DNA of 64,000 bases from Orbilia blumenaviensis (lineage: Eukaryota > Ascomycota > Orbiliomycetes > Orbiliales > Orbiliaceae). The position numbers were made by a program, and so were the translations under genes. Shown here piece by piece: positions 37,409 to 48,398 of the stretch. The notes below the pieces were generated by a model. The model was not told where the DNA came from and searched no databases. It saw only the letters and a program-made list of their open reading frames with translations. Position 1 is the stretch's first letter. Every line of letters begins with the position of its first letter. Location of the stretch: assembly GCA_036872755.1 (NCBI GenBank), contig JAVHNS010000006.1, positions 2,232,001 to 2,296,000 of the forward strand, read 5' to 3'.

Positions 37409-39473
37409 TTAAGCGTCTTTGGTGATTTCACTTTGATTCAATGCCTTCCCAGCTTGTAGTGCTTGTAGTTTCTGTTGGTAAGATGCCGTGGGATTAAACT
37501 TTCGAACTGTGCGAATGTCATCCATCGAATATCCAGGTATTCGGATGTTCCAGTTCCTTTCTAGAATCATTTGGACATCGCGGATATCAAGGGCATCGCT
37601 TCCGCGGTGTTTTGCCATCCGGCAGGCATAAGTGAGGAGGGTGTCAACAAAGTCGTCGGTTAACTCCAAAACACTCTGATCGTTTAAGGTTTCGCTCACA
37701 GTTAGTTAAGTACAATCACGTCCGGGGACTGTATTCTTACCTCTTCGACTTCCGGGTCTAGGCTCTCGTCTGGATCAATTTGTCGAACAAGTTCCTGAAG
37801 CTTGCGTTTACTAAGCAGCCCCCCACTAGCTTCATCGAGTTCAAACTGCGGAGCCTTGGCAATTGCGGGCGCTCCAACTACTTGGCTCCCGGATGGAGCA
37901 TGCGTCCCACCTGGCAGAGTAGGTCGGGATGGAGGCACCGGAACAGCAGTTGGGGCTGGCATCGTTAAGCTTTTAGGGATCGGGAGTCGATGACCTGAGA
38001 CACCTTCTCTTTGTAGGACGGGGGGGTTGGCAGCCCCCTGAACTTTAGAGGCTGGATCCTGGACACTCTGCTGAGAAATAGCTTGCTGTAGGGCGTGCGG
38101 TGCAGCTGGCCCGCTCACAGATGATGATCGAGGGGTAGCGCTGGGGGGCGTTTGAACAGGCACTTGAGTGGTTGCGCCGGGAGGAAAGGTAGTCTGCCCA
38201 GCTGGAGTCCTGAGCGGGGTTGCAGAAGTTGGTGATTTCTGGGAGCCAGGTTGAGGGACATTCGCGTGCACTGAGTTCTGCGCATTGGCAGCGGCGAGAG
38301 CATTCCCGACGGACCCTATGTTCGGCAAGGCCTGTTGAAGCACCGGAGCCTTTACAGAAACAGCAGCCTAGGGTTTATTTAGTCTATGGAACTTCAAACG
38401 AACCACGAGATACAAGGGTCTGAGAAAATTGGTGTTAAGCTTACTTTCGGAACGGTTGGTGCAGCTGACGCGACAACGTTGCCTGGTGCGTCAATGGATG
38501 TAGTAGGAGGGTTGTCGGCTGTCGGATTGGTTCCAGAGATTTGTTCGGCACTTGACGCGCTGGTCGCTGCCGCATTACGGACTAGTGTTGACTGCTGCAT
38601 GCGAAAGGCATTAATGAAGTCTTCGCACTTTTTGTTCTGTTTCTGGATTTGCTCGAGCTGCGTTCGTTTGTCATTCATCTCCTCTGCCGAGAGAGGCTTC
38701 TCAGGATTATTTATAGCGGCCTGGAGTGACTGTATGGTTGTTCTAAAAGATACCATCGAGGCATACGCGGTCCGTAGGCGAGATTCTGCTTCCCTTCGCC
38801 AGTTATCTGCATTTTCAGGGTCGATATGACTAGGAACCAGCAATTTCATCGGCTGCGAGGCCCCATTATTGCCACCTGACGGTGTGTTTGTGAGTTGGGT
38901 GGCGGGTCCAACATTCGAGACCGGGCGACTAGCCATCGCCTGATTAACAGCTTGAGCTGGGCGAGGTTGTGCTGCCGCTTGAGCAGCCAAAGGAATCATA
39001 GCCGGCGGTTGGGCCTGGGGGTGTTGATTTGCGGCCGCTGCGGCTGCTCTTTGATTTGCTTGTTGGTTCCTTAGGCTGGCCATGTGCTGGTTGAACTGCT
39101 CAAGTTTCTTCATGGCAGCTACTCCTCGAGGGTGGTTTTGGCCAAACTGCTGGATTTCATTCTTGAGGCCTTGTTGGATTTGTATATATTTGGCTCGGGT
39201 TTCCTCCATAGTGCTTGAGGGCTGCTGAGAAGCACCAGGCGTCGGCTGGTTCTGCTGGCCGTTCGGAAGCATTGTTGATATATTATGGCTCAAAGTAGGA
39301 GCTGTCGACGATTGTATATGACTGTGGTTGCCGGCGCTAATATCCGATGTATAAGCGGGCTTTGATAATTTTGGCGATCTGGGGAGAGAGTTATGATTTG
39401 ATATATATGGTGGGATAGATATTTGCTGCAGCTGGTATTCTTCGTCTTCGTGAGGTCGTTTCTGCTTTAGCAT
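37409..39473 (-). CDS. TAF12: Transcription factor subunit TAF12
   Basis: Histone-fold subunit shared by TFIID and SAGA, pairing with TAF4 or Ada1. Exons on the minus strand are 39473-38445, 38367-37741 and 37675-37409, giving about 640 aa. The long N-terminal part is Gln/Ala/Pro/Ser-rich with a coiled-coil stretch around residues 210-290. The histone fold is at the C-terminus (SVLELTDDFVDTLL, KHRGSDALDIRDVQMILERNWNIRIPGY). The acceptor of the last intron is placed at CGATCAG just before SVLELTDD, since this restores frame and family spacing (DPEVEE|SVLEL). The nearer GTGAG does not keep frame. The gene is divergent from SPC34. Confidence 0.92.
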
Positions 39474-40110
39474 TGAAGCTGTTCGAGTGTTTGTGGCGAG
39501 CAGCGATTACAGGGCATCGAGTTTTTTTTATAGCTGGGCGGATCGCATCTGGAGGACGCGACTTTTGGATCCTAACCGCGGTTACTACGATGACTGGCTA
39601 CAGCATTGACTACAATGACGATGACGATGACGATGACAATGACAACAACAGAGATAATGATGAAGATGGCAATGGTGGTGGTGGTGGTGATGGTGATGAG
39701 TCAGATGGTTGATGGATATTAGGAGCTAGGAGCGAGTCTTGATGGCGGAGTTGGAGGTTGTTTCCGCGATCCGGTTGATGAATGAGGAGGTAGTATGAGA
39801 GTGTGGGAGACTGTTGATAGCGGGCGGATCCCGGGGGTTTTCGAACCAACAGAGCGCCTGCCCAGGCACCCGGTAACCCCCGGGAAGACATCAGACGTCA
39901 AACGTTCAAACATTGCATCGATATCAAACATCAAACAACAAACCCCATCACGAAAAGGAAAGGAATCACCCGGTACTCAATGATCTTGATGGTTCAACGG
40001 TCGAGCGGCTACTTACTGGTTACTCAGGAAGAGCCTAAGCTAAGCTAAAGAGCTTAAGAGAGCGTCATTAATCACCAAAAACATCCCAAACGTGACCAAC
40101 CGCTACAGCC
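39474..40110. promoter_or_regulatory. TAF12/SPC34 divergent promoter with GATGAC repeats
   Basis: 637 bp between the two start codons. From 39613 to 39712 it carries a run of GATGAC and related GACAAC, GATAAT and GGTGGT units. Read as protein it gives poly-Asp/Asn/Gly, but it has no start and no neighbouring coding frame. ATG 40111 of SPC34 has a CAGCC context. Specific factor sites cannot be named. Confidence 0.6.
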
Positions 40111-40936
40111 ATGGCGGTCAGTACCAGGTTCGAGCGTCACCTACACCAAATCGAGGAGGCTGCGAACGATATCTCTTCAATGAGTTTCAGCAAACCCGGA
40201 ATATTTACAAATGTAGGCTCACACTGGTTCCTTCCTTAGCGGTTCTCTAGCCATCTATACATACCGACCTTGCTGACCCGCTTCCCGTTGGAACCCCCCC
40301 AAAACAGTCCCAGGTTGCTCGCCCACCGATCACATCCTTGATCAGGGACACCTCTCCCTATGAACGTGTTCTATTTTCTTCGCCCTCGAACGACGGATTC
40401 GCAGAGCGTCCGTCAACGCTCTCTACCAAACCTGGCCTTCTCGGATCCCTGTTAGATGGCAATTTGGTTCACCAGGTGCAGAGCACCGTCAGGATAGCCC
40501 AGCTCAAAGGAGATATCGATGTTGAGCTGTTGCTGCGCGGTGCAGAGGATTTGGCCAGAATATAGTAAGTTGAGATGGCCCGTATGCTCGACCTCAATAC
40601 ATGGTCTCACTAGATGGCAGCCCGGTACCTGGCTTAGACGACAGAATCGAACGACTTCGAGCAAGGTACCAAGATCTTATCTCCAGTGTATCATTGCATG
40701 AGGAACTTGTTGCCGCTCAAAGGACACAGTTGGACCTCCAGAGGGGGGCAAGCAAAGACGATTTCATCCGCCAGCCCAAGGAAACCAAACCCACGCAGCA
40801 CACTCTTATGAAATCCGACATTCAGGCCGAAGAAATGGCAATACGGCAGCTCGAAGCTAGGAAATTCGAAATGGAATCCGAAATTAGAGAGCTGGACCGT
40901 AAATTAACGGGGTCGCTATCTTCCGGTGCCTTTTAA
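40111..40936 (+). CDS. SPC34: DASH/Dam1 complex subunit Spc34
   Basis: Subunit of the fungal DASH ring that couples kinetochores to spindle microtubules. Exons are 40111-40212, 40314-40564 and 40621-40936, giving about 222 aa. Recognisable parts are the N-terminal FERHLHQIEEAANDISSMSF and KPGIFTN, the core ITSLIRDTSPYERVLFS, a middle segment with LLRGAEDLARI, and YPVPGLDDRIERLRARYQDL joined across the second intron. The last 90 residues form a coiled coil (EEMAIRQLEARKFEMESEI). The acceptor of intron 1 could also be six bases upstream (40308), adding two residues in frame. The conserved NALL-type text after FTN is replaced by VARPP here, so the protein may be slightly divergent or a small exon may be missed. 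Confidence 0.85.
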
Positions 40937-41108
40937 TGATACACTGTCTAATTCGCCAGACCCGCAGGACGTTGGTCAATTAAGTACATATGCTAGGTTC
41001 CTTCTATAATGAAATATTACTCTACTAGGCCTGGAAAATCTTCATATTTGATGATGAACAGTCCATATCAACCCCGCGCAGCATATCCGGAAACGACTCC
41101 CCGTCAAG

Positions 41109-42614
41109 TTAGTCCAATACTGTACTCCGAGGTATAATTTTGGGGGCTAATATTTGTAATCGCAGTTGTTCACCCACTGTCGCAGAAAACCTCAAATACC
41201 TAGCATCCCCTGGGCGTATATCCTCCCACCTACTAATTCTCTGAAGAAAAATATCGGCGACATCTATCCTCTTAGCCAGAACTACCGTTGGCGTCGGATT
41301 CATTGTCGAGACACTCACTCCAACACCCACGGGCTTTACCCTAACAGCCCAAATATCATCATTGTAGCTCCCGAAACTGACAGTCTCGAACTCAATCCGT
41401 GCCCCCATCCCTCCCAGCCTTTCTATCTCCGCCGGCTCGCATCTCCCCATCCTGATAGGAATATACCTCCCGAACGAGTCCACCTCACGAGGATATCGTC
41501 TTGGTCTTAGGTTGAACTTCGATAGGAGCGTATGCGTAGTAGTAGGGTCTAGCATATAGCTGGTATGACAAACCCGTTTGAACAATTTGGCTGGTGGTGG
41601 CCGCATACCGGCATCCATATTTTGAGCCATCCTGTTGTGTCTCTGGAGCATGAATTTGACCTGCTTGATCTCTTCAAGAGGGTCCAAATCTCTGTGAGCT
41701 GGCTGAACTTGAATAACATCAAATCTCACCCTTGGCTGTACGAATGAATTGCGGATGGATGTTTTGTTGAATTCGTCGCCGAAATCCCTAAACTGCCTCG
41801 AATGACCAGGTCTATCCTCGTAAATGCTGATCCTGTCTGTCTGTCGATAATGATTCAAAAGCGTCGAGATGAAGCACTGCTTGAACTCCATAGTTGTTGC
41901 GAACTCGTATCCAAGCTGCGGGTGATTTTGCTTTAGAACAACAAGATCAAAGTTAAAACCGGCACTCTCCAATAGCCGAAGCATTGTCTTCGAAAACAGT
42001 TTCCTGTTCCGACCCGTCAATAAGACGTTTAAGGTGTGTGGGCTTTGCTTGGTTCTCCGGGCGATATCAACCTTTATAAGCAGATTAGGATCTATAAACA
42101 CCCCCTGTTTTATAGTGTAGGTTTTAGAACTATCGCCTCGAGCACTCACAATTGGTCCGTTCCAACGGTTAGGATATCGGCGCTCCCGATCGACTTCAGA
42201 TCCAACATCTAAACCTTCGACAGGCTTATATATCGTAGCATCGAGAATAGAAGGGGTCTGCCACCAACCTAGGATTTCGTTAACCAGTGTTTTCTAGAGC
42301 CTGTAAGACAGAAATAACCGCTCTAAGCTAGAGCATACCTCCTCCCAATAAACGATCCTTGTCTCTGAGGATACCGATCGAGGGGCCGTCCCATATATTG
42401 CTTGGGACTGGAGACCGATATAGGGCTATGGGGTTCGGTGTATCTAAATTAGTACGGTGGCCGTTATGTTGCTCTTAGGGCATTGCTCACTGTTATCGAA
42501 GTCGATAATGCATATACGTTTGACCAGGTCCGGAGTTGGAAGGGGAGCCTGCGGGGCTGCGATGGACCAAGCCAGGATGGCGGCGTCATCTTCTGATGGT
42601 CCTGGGGAACTCAT
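41109..42614 (-). CDS. HAD_SAK-type fungal protein (DUF2410-like)
   Basis: Predicted HAD-fold domain of the group annotated as Swiss-Army-Knife RNA-repair-like; biochemical role not established. Exons on the minus strand are 42614-42491, 42443-42339 and 42268-41109, giving about 462 aa. The N-terminus carries the nucleophile motif (ICIIDFDN) followed by NTPNP, IWDGPSIGI and LLGGGWWQTP. Further on come VLLTGRNRKLF (motif II-like), LEFDLV-type text, YEFATTMEFKQ and ISIYEDRPGHSRQFRDF, all typical of this family. The C-terminal 180 residues are Arg-rich with less conserved text. A 45-nt segment ending at AAACAG (near 42090-42135) has GTGAGT and AG borders and its length is divisible by three; it may be an in-frame intron. 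The start ATG 42614 is the last one before the motif; the frame stays open further upstream. Confidence 0.8.
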
Positions 42615-43623
42615 AGCTCGTATTTTTCCACTGTTGCTTTTTGGGTGATACAAGAAGCCTTGACCTTGATGCCCATGAACGCAGAAGGTTGAAACTGTAG
42701 GGAATCGGAATTGACCAAGGCCACCGATCCTAGAAAACTTTGGTAGCCTAAAGAAATAATAATTTAGCAGGTTGATTTTTTTTTGAAGATAGAATATGCT
42801 ACGCGTTTCTACTATTTGGGGAGGGTTAGTAGGTATTAGAAACATATGCGGTAGGCAAGACATAGATGCATTGAGGGAGAAAAGGATACCTTACTCCCAT
42901 ATCATCTACCCGGCAATTAAGAGGCTTGGTAGGCGCCGTGGTAGATGTGTAACCTTGTAAGCAAATTGATGAGACCAGGCAGTGATGAGCATATGCGGCT
43001 CCAGTACGTGCAAGGGAAATGCACTTCGATAGTATAAAGCCAAGACTGTTCAATATTGCACGATGCACTGCTCCGGTGTTCACTCAATCCAGCTGGGTTA
43101 TAGGTAGGTAGCTATGACTAGGGCACTGAGTTAGTGTTACATAAGCACAACTAGTGCCTGACCCGGGCGTGAGGCTTTGAGGTGGACCATATGCTGTGAT
43201 AATTGTTAAGTCTAGTACCAGGTAGGTACCTGTTTAGTACCCAGTTCAGTTGCCAATCGTGCCTCGGAAAATGCGAGATGTTGCATCATGCGTGCCAAGC
43301 CCGTTGGTAAAACTCGGTTGTTTTTGGTGTTTTTCCCTTTAAACTTACGCGGGATATCGATAAACGACGACGTGCGACCTGGCCAACATCCAGCTAGCTT
43401 ACTCAGCGGTACATAAGTACTTACCTAGACTTAGGTAGGTAAGGAGTATATTAGTAAATAAAGACCTAAGTACCTAGGTACCTAGGCACTTATTACTGAA
43501 GTAGTTATAATATTAAGTAAATAAGAGTTACTCCAGGTTACAATTACATAGGTACTTTGTAGGTATCAAGGACATGAAGGGGGGGAAAGAAAGAAGAGTA
43601 ATGGAATAGCGCCTTCGGTACTT
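42615..43623. other. Intergenic region with repeat cluster
   Basis: 1.0 kb. The first half is the promoter side of the HAD_SAK gene. A TACCTA/TAGGTA cluster fills 43405-43495, with smaller units at 43218-43240 and 43545-43567. An open frame at 42826-43083 (-) has no recognisable features. The 43570-43600 stretch is purine-rich. Confidence 0.6.
43405..43495. repeat. TACCTA/TAGGTA repeat cluster
   Basis: Alternating CTTACCTAGACTTAGGTAGG and AAGTACCTAGGTACCTAGG-like units, partly palindromic and AT-rich in between. It belongs to the dispersed repeat described in the findings. Confidence 0.8.
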
Positions 43624-45257
43624 CTATCCCGTGCAATATGCAAAAACTTGTTCTGCATTAGGGCCGACCAATCCCTCGAGATAGTCCAGGAAAATATCGA
43701 GTTCTAGCATATCGATCCTACCCAGCCTTGAGTGTGAACTCTCAAAGACCCGTCCCCCCCACAAAACCCTCACGTAGAAGGCACCATTACTTGCATGTTT
43801 GTATATTTCAAAAACAACTTCAGAGCCCATCCCTGGCCACACCATAATATTGAGTTGTAGTATGGAAAGTAGTCGAGCAATAGAGCCATCATGCGCAACG
43901 TTGTGCCTATATCTGATACTGCTCTTTTTGGAAACGCTGCGCCGGATATTGTGGACCAACTCTGCAATCCAAACACCAAACGATCCGGCGGCTGCTTCTA
44001 GCGATTGAGGCGAGTCTCGATAGATATAAGAGTATTCATACTGACCTAACCGAAAAACAGTGTCTGCTTGGAGCTGTGTTATACAGTGGCTCGAGTTTTC
44101 TGCAGCACAAGGCAGCAGTTTTTGGTGGCAGAGGCGTGAGGATAAATTATCATAGTAATGATCAAAGGATTTGTGGAACCCATCGTTGTCGGCTGATACT
44201 CCGGAGATTAGATCCAGATCCCGAAACAATTGCTTTGTTTTGTCCAGATGGAGACGCCATTTCGGGTCCGTACCGCCCACGCCATATTCTTGATACAACA
44301 GGGAAGCTTTAGGGCAACTGTACGCAGGCTGTAAAGAATCAATCAACCCTGGCTGGGTTGAAAGCGGGACCCGATCTACATGCGCAAAGCCAAACATACC
44401 ATTGATAAGCATGCCCGCGACTTGGCTCGTTATGGGGTTGCTGGTGACCCGGTAGGATATTGTTTGGTCGTATTTTGGCGGCAAGAAATTCAACATGGCG
44501 CCGTATACATCGTATAAATCCTTTCCATGTTGCCAGGAGTCGTCGAGGCCTCCACGGGTAATCTGGGGAAACTGGCAGTCTCCCGGAAACCCAGGTGCGG
44601 CAAATGGATTCGCCGAGTGAGCCTCGACCTTCCAGTAGACTCGCGCGGATGAATTGGATTTTGTCCCCAGTGGCTCCCCGTAGGAATACAGCCCTTGGTC
44701 AGAGCACTCCCATGCATATCTTTCTTTGGGGAAGGTGTTATCTTGGTACGGTGTGCGCTTGTGGTGGCGTTGAATCTGGCCAGGCGATTCGATTGCATCA
44801 GTAACATGGTCGACGGCAGAGGGACGGGCAGGTGGGTGTTTTGGAGATTAGAACCGATAGGATGGAGACTAACCACCTCTACATACACAAGTTCGAATAT
44901 TTTAGATGGAGTCGTATATGTTTTGGGGTGTACATGAGGCATGTTGCACCAATTGTACCGGTCAGGTTCGACCCCATCCGGCAGCGTCGAACCATTAAAT
45001 ATGAAGCCGTGGACGCCATAGTCACCGAGAATGCCAGTTAAGTTATTGATCCAGGTCGCTGTCGGGGGATACCAGTCGGCCCATGATGCTGCATTTGAGG
45101 CACTGGCTCCATTAACGTTGGTAGCCATGAGAACAAGGGTTGTCGGAAGTAATAGCTCTGAGAAGCGACCCATGGTATAAGCATAGGCTAACAGTACGGA
45201 CGTAGCCGTTACCGCAACTGCGGTTGCTGAAATGATATTGCACCGGGCATGGTTCAT
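43624..45257 (-). CDS. Histidine phosphatase superfamily protein, secreted or membrane-anchored
   Basis: A protein of the histidine acid phosphatase branch, predicted to act outside the cytosol. Exons on the minus strand are 45257-44874 and 44775-43624, giving 511 aa. The phosphohistidine motif appears just after the intron as IQRHHKRTPY (the RHGxRxP motif with Gly replaced by His). A second catalytic HD pair is in NVAHDGSIARLL near residue 415. Other landmarks are YNWCNMPHV, WECSDQGLYSYG, CQFPQITRGGLDDSWQHGKDLYDVYG and TSQVAGMLINGMF. Asn-glycosylation sites are frequent. The first ATG gives two hydrophobic stretches (residues 8-28 and 33-50). The downstream ATG at 45173 gives a classic 25-residue signal peptide (MGRFSELLLPTTL...) and may be the real start. 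The substrate is unknown; animal PXYLP1 and fungal acid phosphatases are distant relatives. Confidence 0.82.
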
Positions 45258-46113
45258 TTCCTTTACGTAAATTTACGCAGGAGGCTGGCATGTGCTGGTA
45301 TGGTAATAATAATAATAATATATCACCGGGTACTGGCTCGGGTCAACTTCGAATCCGCTGGTCTGCGGTCTGGTTCTCGGCCTGGTGGACCTCAGAATAC
45401 CGATTCTAGAATTGAACGGGAAGGTGTTAAGATATCAACGGAAGCAAGCAATAGGTAAGTACCTATCTCGTTAGTGACGTTAGTTAGTCAGTAAAACAAA
45501 ACCACTCCAGATGCAATATGCGTACAAGTAAGTCGGTACATGCGATATGCATGTCATTGGAAGCTCAGGCCAGGACTGACTAGCGGGTCAAGCAGCCTCC
45601 ACGCGAATGGCCAGTCCAGGACGTGACCTGATGTCAGACCCACGAATCGAATCGACGCATATGTCATGTCACCCGAGACAATTAAATACAGATCCAGAGC
45701 CAATTAGTTATAAAATATTACTGGTACTTCTGCCGAAGACTTCCGGCCGGTGCGAAGACTTGGCCGTGCCGAGACTCCCGCCGCTGCACTGCACTGCGCT
45801 TCACCTGCGCTCTGCGCTCTTAATAAAGAGATCCCCAGCGCCTTTATAATTACCAGCTGCCTGTAACGTTTCCTTCCTTCTTTGTTTCTTTGTTTCTTTC
45901 GCTTTTTTTTTTCTCTCTTCCCTTTTCTCCCTTCTCTGCAGGCTGTGGAGGAATGTGAATAGCAGGAGGTAGGTAATTTTAAAAAAGAAAAAAGAAAAAG
46001 AGGATCGTTAAAATATATTAATTTCAATCCGTCAACCATTCGAAATGTATCAGTGACGATAAACTTGGCCGGGACTTCGACATCTCTCAAAGTCAAACTT
46101 AACTGATCCCAGG
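45258..46113. promoter_or_regulatory. Divergent promoter region, histidine phosphatase / DUF2434
   Basis: 856 bp between the ATGs. It has an (AAT)n run near 45305-45320, one short TACCTA unit near 45460, and a T/C-rich strip at 45870-45940. The open frames across it are low-complexity. No specific regulatory site can be supported. Confidence 0.5.
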
Positions 46114-47566
46114 ATGGGTGATGAATGGCTCTACTCGGATGGTGGTTAGTCTATATAGTCTGGTTCCGTCCCTCCCCATTATATTAAAACTTCGTCCTTG
46201 TTCCGTCCTTGCTCCGTCCTGCACGTTCGCATTCTCAATTTAGACCTAACACTAAAGTGCTTACTTACGCTATGTGGTTCGCGCAGGCCGCCAACGCTTC
46301 AATGCCACCACCCTTCAACAATACGGATATATCATCTACCCTAACAATACGATCTCGAACTATTCTAGCTGTGTTCTCGCATTTGGTGGTTATATCCCTA
46401 CGGTAATCAGCAATGGGTCCTGGTATAACTCGACGGGGTGCGACACGCCAGTGCGTCCGATCCGTACGCGAGGCACAATCGGGATCGTGACTGCCATAAT
46501 CTTCGGGATTGCGCTCGTCCTCTCCTTGGTCGCCTTGAACAAACACGGGAAATCTTTTCTCCCAGCAGAAAAACGATTTCGACTTGTCGGACGGAGATGG
46601 CCTTGGTATTGGTGCATTATCACTGCAAGTGTTGGCTTGGTCAGTGGTTTCACAGCCGTAGACGTGGACCGGGTCTGGGTTTTGGGCACTGCTGCCATAT
46701 TCCACTTCATATTTTATCTCGTTACATTGCCTACCTGTCTAGCTGCAGTTTGGGAAATGACTCGTAATTGGTAAGTTCCCCTCCCCGAGCCAAATAAAGA
46801 AAACTCCGAGCCCAGATTCCTGATGAACCCCATCTGCAGGGCATCTTTTGAAGAAAGGAAGGGTGTGGACGAAGACTTCACCATGTACAGACAGGACGAC
46901 CTCAGGTCCAAAATCGAATTCTACGAACCTCTCATTTTCTATCTTTTCAATTTCTTAGTAAGTCCGTCGAAGCATCCCCCAATCTGGACAACAGATACTC
47001 ATCGTTTCCACTAGAGCTTCTTCTTGTCGATACTCAGAGCCTGGAATCCCATCGCCCGTTCGAATTCACATGTGATAACGGATGCGCGCTTCCAGGCATC
47101 TTCCGTGTTCTCATTTCTAGCATGGGGAACTATCGTCGTAGCCCATTTTATCGCTCGACACTATTATCGACCGAAGTCAATCCCGTGGAAGATCCCGGTT
47201 TGCCTTGTATTGATACTTATACGTATTGCTTTCAACATCGGAAGTGCCTTTAACTACTCGATCAGCCAGCTTCGGTATCAGGCGACACCGGCATATATAT
47301 ACTGCCTCGGATATCTACCGGTGCTCTTGACCCTTTCCGTCATACTATATTCCGGTTGGAAAGAACCAAACGAAGACCAGGAGCTGTTGCGCCTGAGAAA
47401 CACACGGAACGAAACACTGGACCAAGAGATGTCGGCGATGCCGGATAGGAAGTCCATCGGGAAATCGGGGACCGAGAGGAAGCCGCAAACAGATCGAGCG
47501 CGAAGGGCAAGTCATGCGCCTGCGCATGATTACTGGGGTGATGGTGATCACAGAGAGCCAGTGTAA
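46114..47566 (+). CDS. DUF2434 multi-pass membrane protein
   Basis: A fungal membrane protein of unknown function, which I recognise as DUF2434-like. Exons are 46114-46144, 46287-46770, 46840-46957 and 47015-47566, giving 394 aa. The N-terminal 70 residues (RQRFNATTLQQYGYIIYP, several NxT/S sites, two Cys) look extracytosolic. Then come about seven hydrophobic segments: ARG-TIGIVTAIIFGIALVLSLVAL, CIITASVGLVSGFTAVDVDR (split here), FHFIFYLVTLPTCLAAVWEM, FYEPLIFYLFNFL|SFFLSILRAW, FSFLAWGTIVVAHFI, IPVCLVLILIRIAFNIG and YCLGYLPVLLTLSVILY. LPAEKRFRLVGRRWPWYW and VDVDR are typical landmarks. The C-terminal tail is charged and cytosolic. The short first exon (MGDEWLYSDG) is the least certain part. 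Confidence 0.85.
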
Positions 47567-48398
47567 TGCGGGTGTTAAGCGACAATCTTGAACTTGTGAT
47601 ATAGTCGTAGCTTGGGGCCTGAGACTGGGAAACATCCATCCGAACACTCAGCAAGGTAACCAGTGGCGGCATTTTGTAAAGGGCCAATGTGTAATATCTA
47701 TGTTATTTTTATGCGGCTTAGGCATCGCCTACTGCTTACTTACCCAGTTACGGCAGACCAGGGCGGTTCGGGAGCCACGGGAGGGCAAGCATAGCCTATG
47801 TTTATGCCCAGGCCAGTCAGGGCGCTTTACACGCTAGCAGCTGTGCCAGAAGTTTGCCATTCACCAGTCTGATATGAAGACGGTGTCTTTTGTAGCTTAG
47901 ATCTTCATTAAATATCTTCAATTCGAAAGTCGCCACCTGTGAGTTCAAAGTTGGGTTGGTATCATAAGTTCCCCTCCTAGGTATGTACTTAAGTAAGTAT
48001 TGATGTACATACTATAAGTACCTACCTCAGTAGATATCCAATTACGCACCTCGCAATTACTGAAGTGCACAGTACATACCTGTTTCTCAGTACTTAAATA
48101 AGCACTTGCTTGGGTAATATTAATAAGTTCGGGTTCGTTGGTCTGCGTTGGGTGAGCTTTAAGCTACCCCGACCGCGTACACAACCTCCCAACTTCAACC
48201 ACCACCCCACATCAACTACCATCACCACACCATCACCAACCGCCATCGTGTACTTCCCGGGAAAAATAGCGTCTACAAGATATAGCCAAGCTCCAGAGAG
48301 TATTGTAACGCCTACCTTAGAGTCTACTCGCCTTTTCTCCCACCCCGTGGTTCTATCAGCTCGCTTTAGATCTCCAGTACCGACGCGCACCCTCCATC
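47567..48398. other. Intergenic region upstream of RPN3
   Basis: 830 bp. TACCTA/TAGGTA units lie at 47978-48035 and 48075-48115. The DNA before the RPN3 ATG is rich in CACCACC-type triplets (48195-48245). I looked for a proteasome-type GGTGGCAAA element and did not see one. No gene can be supported. Confidence 0.55.

Noticed and set aside
37676..37740. GTGAG acceptor for the last TAF12 intron (exon from SETLNDQ)
   Set aside because: It does not keep frame with the GTAAGA donor; the CGATCAG site 13 bases further does, and gives the expected EVEE|SVLEL spacing.
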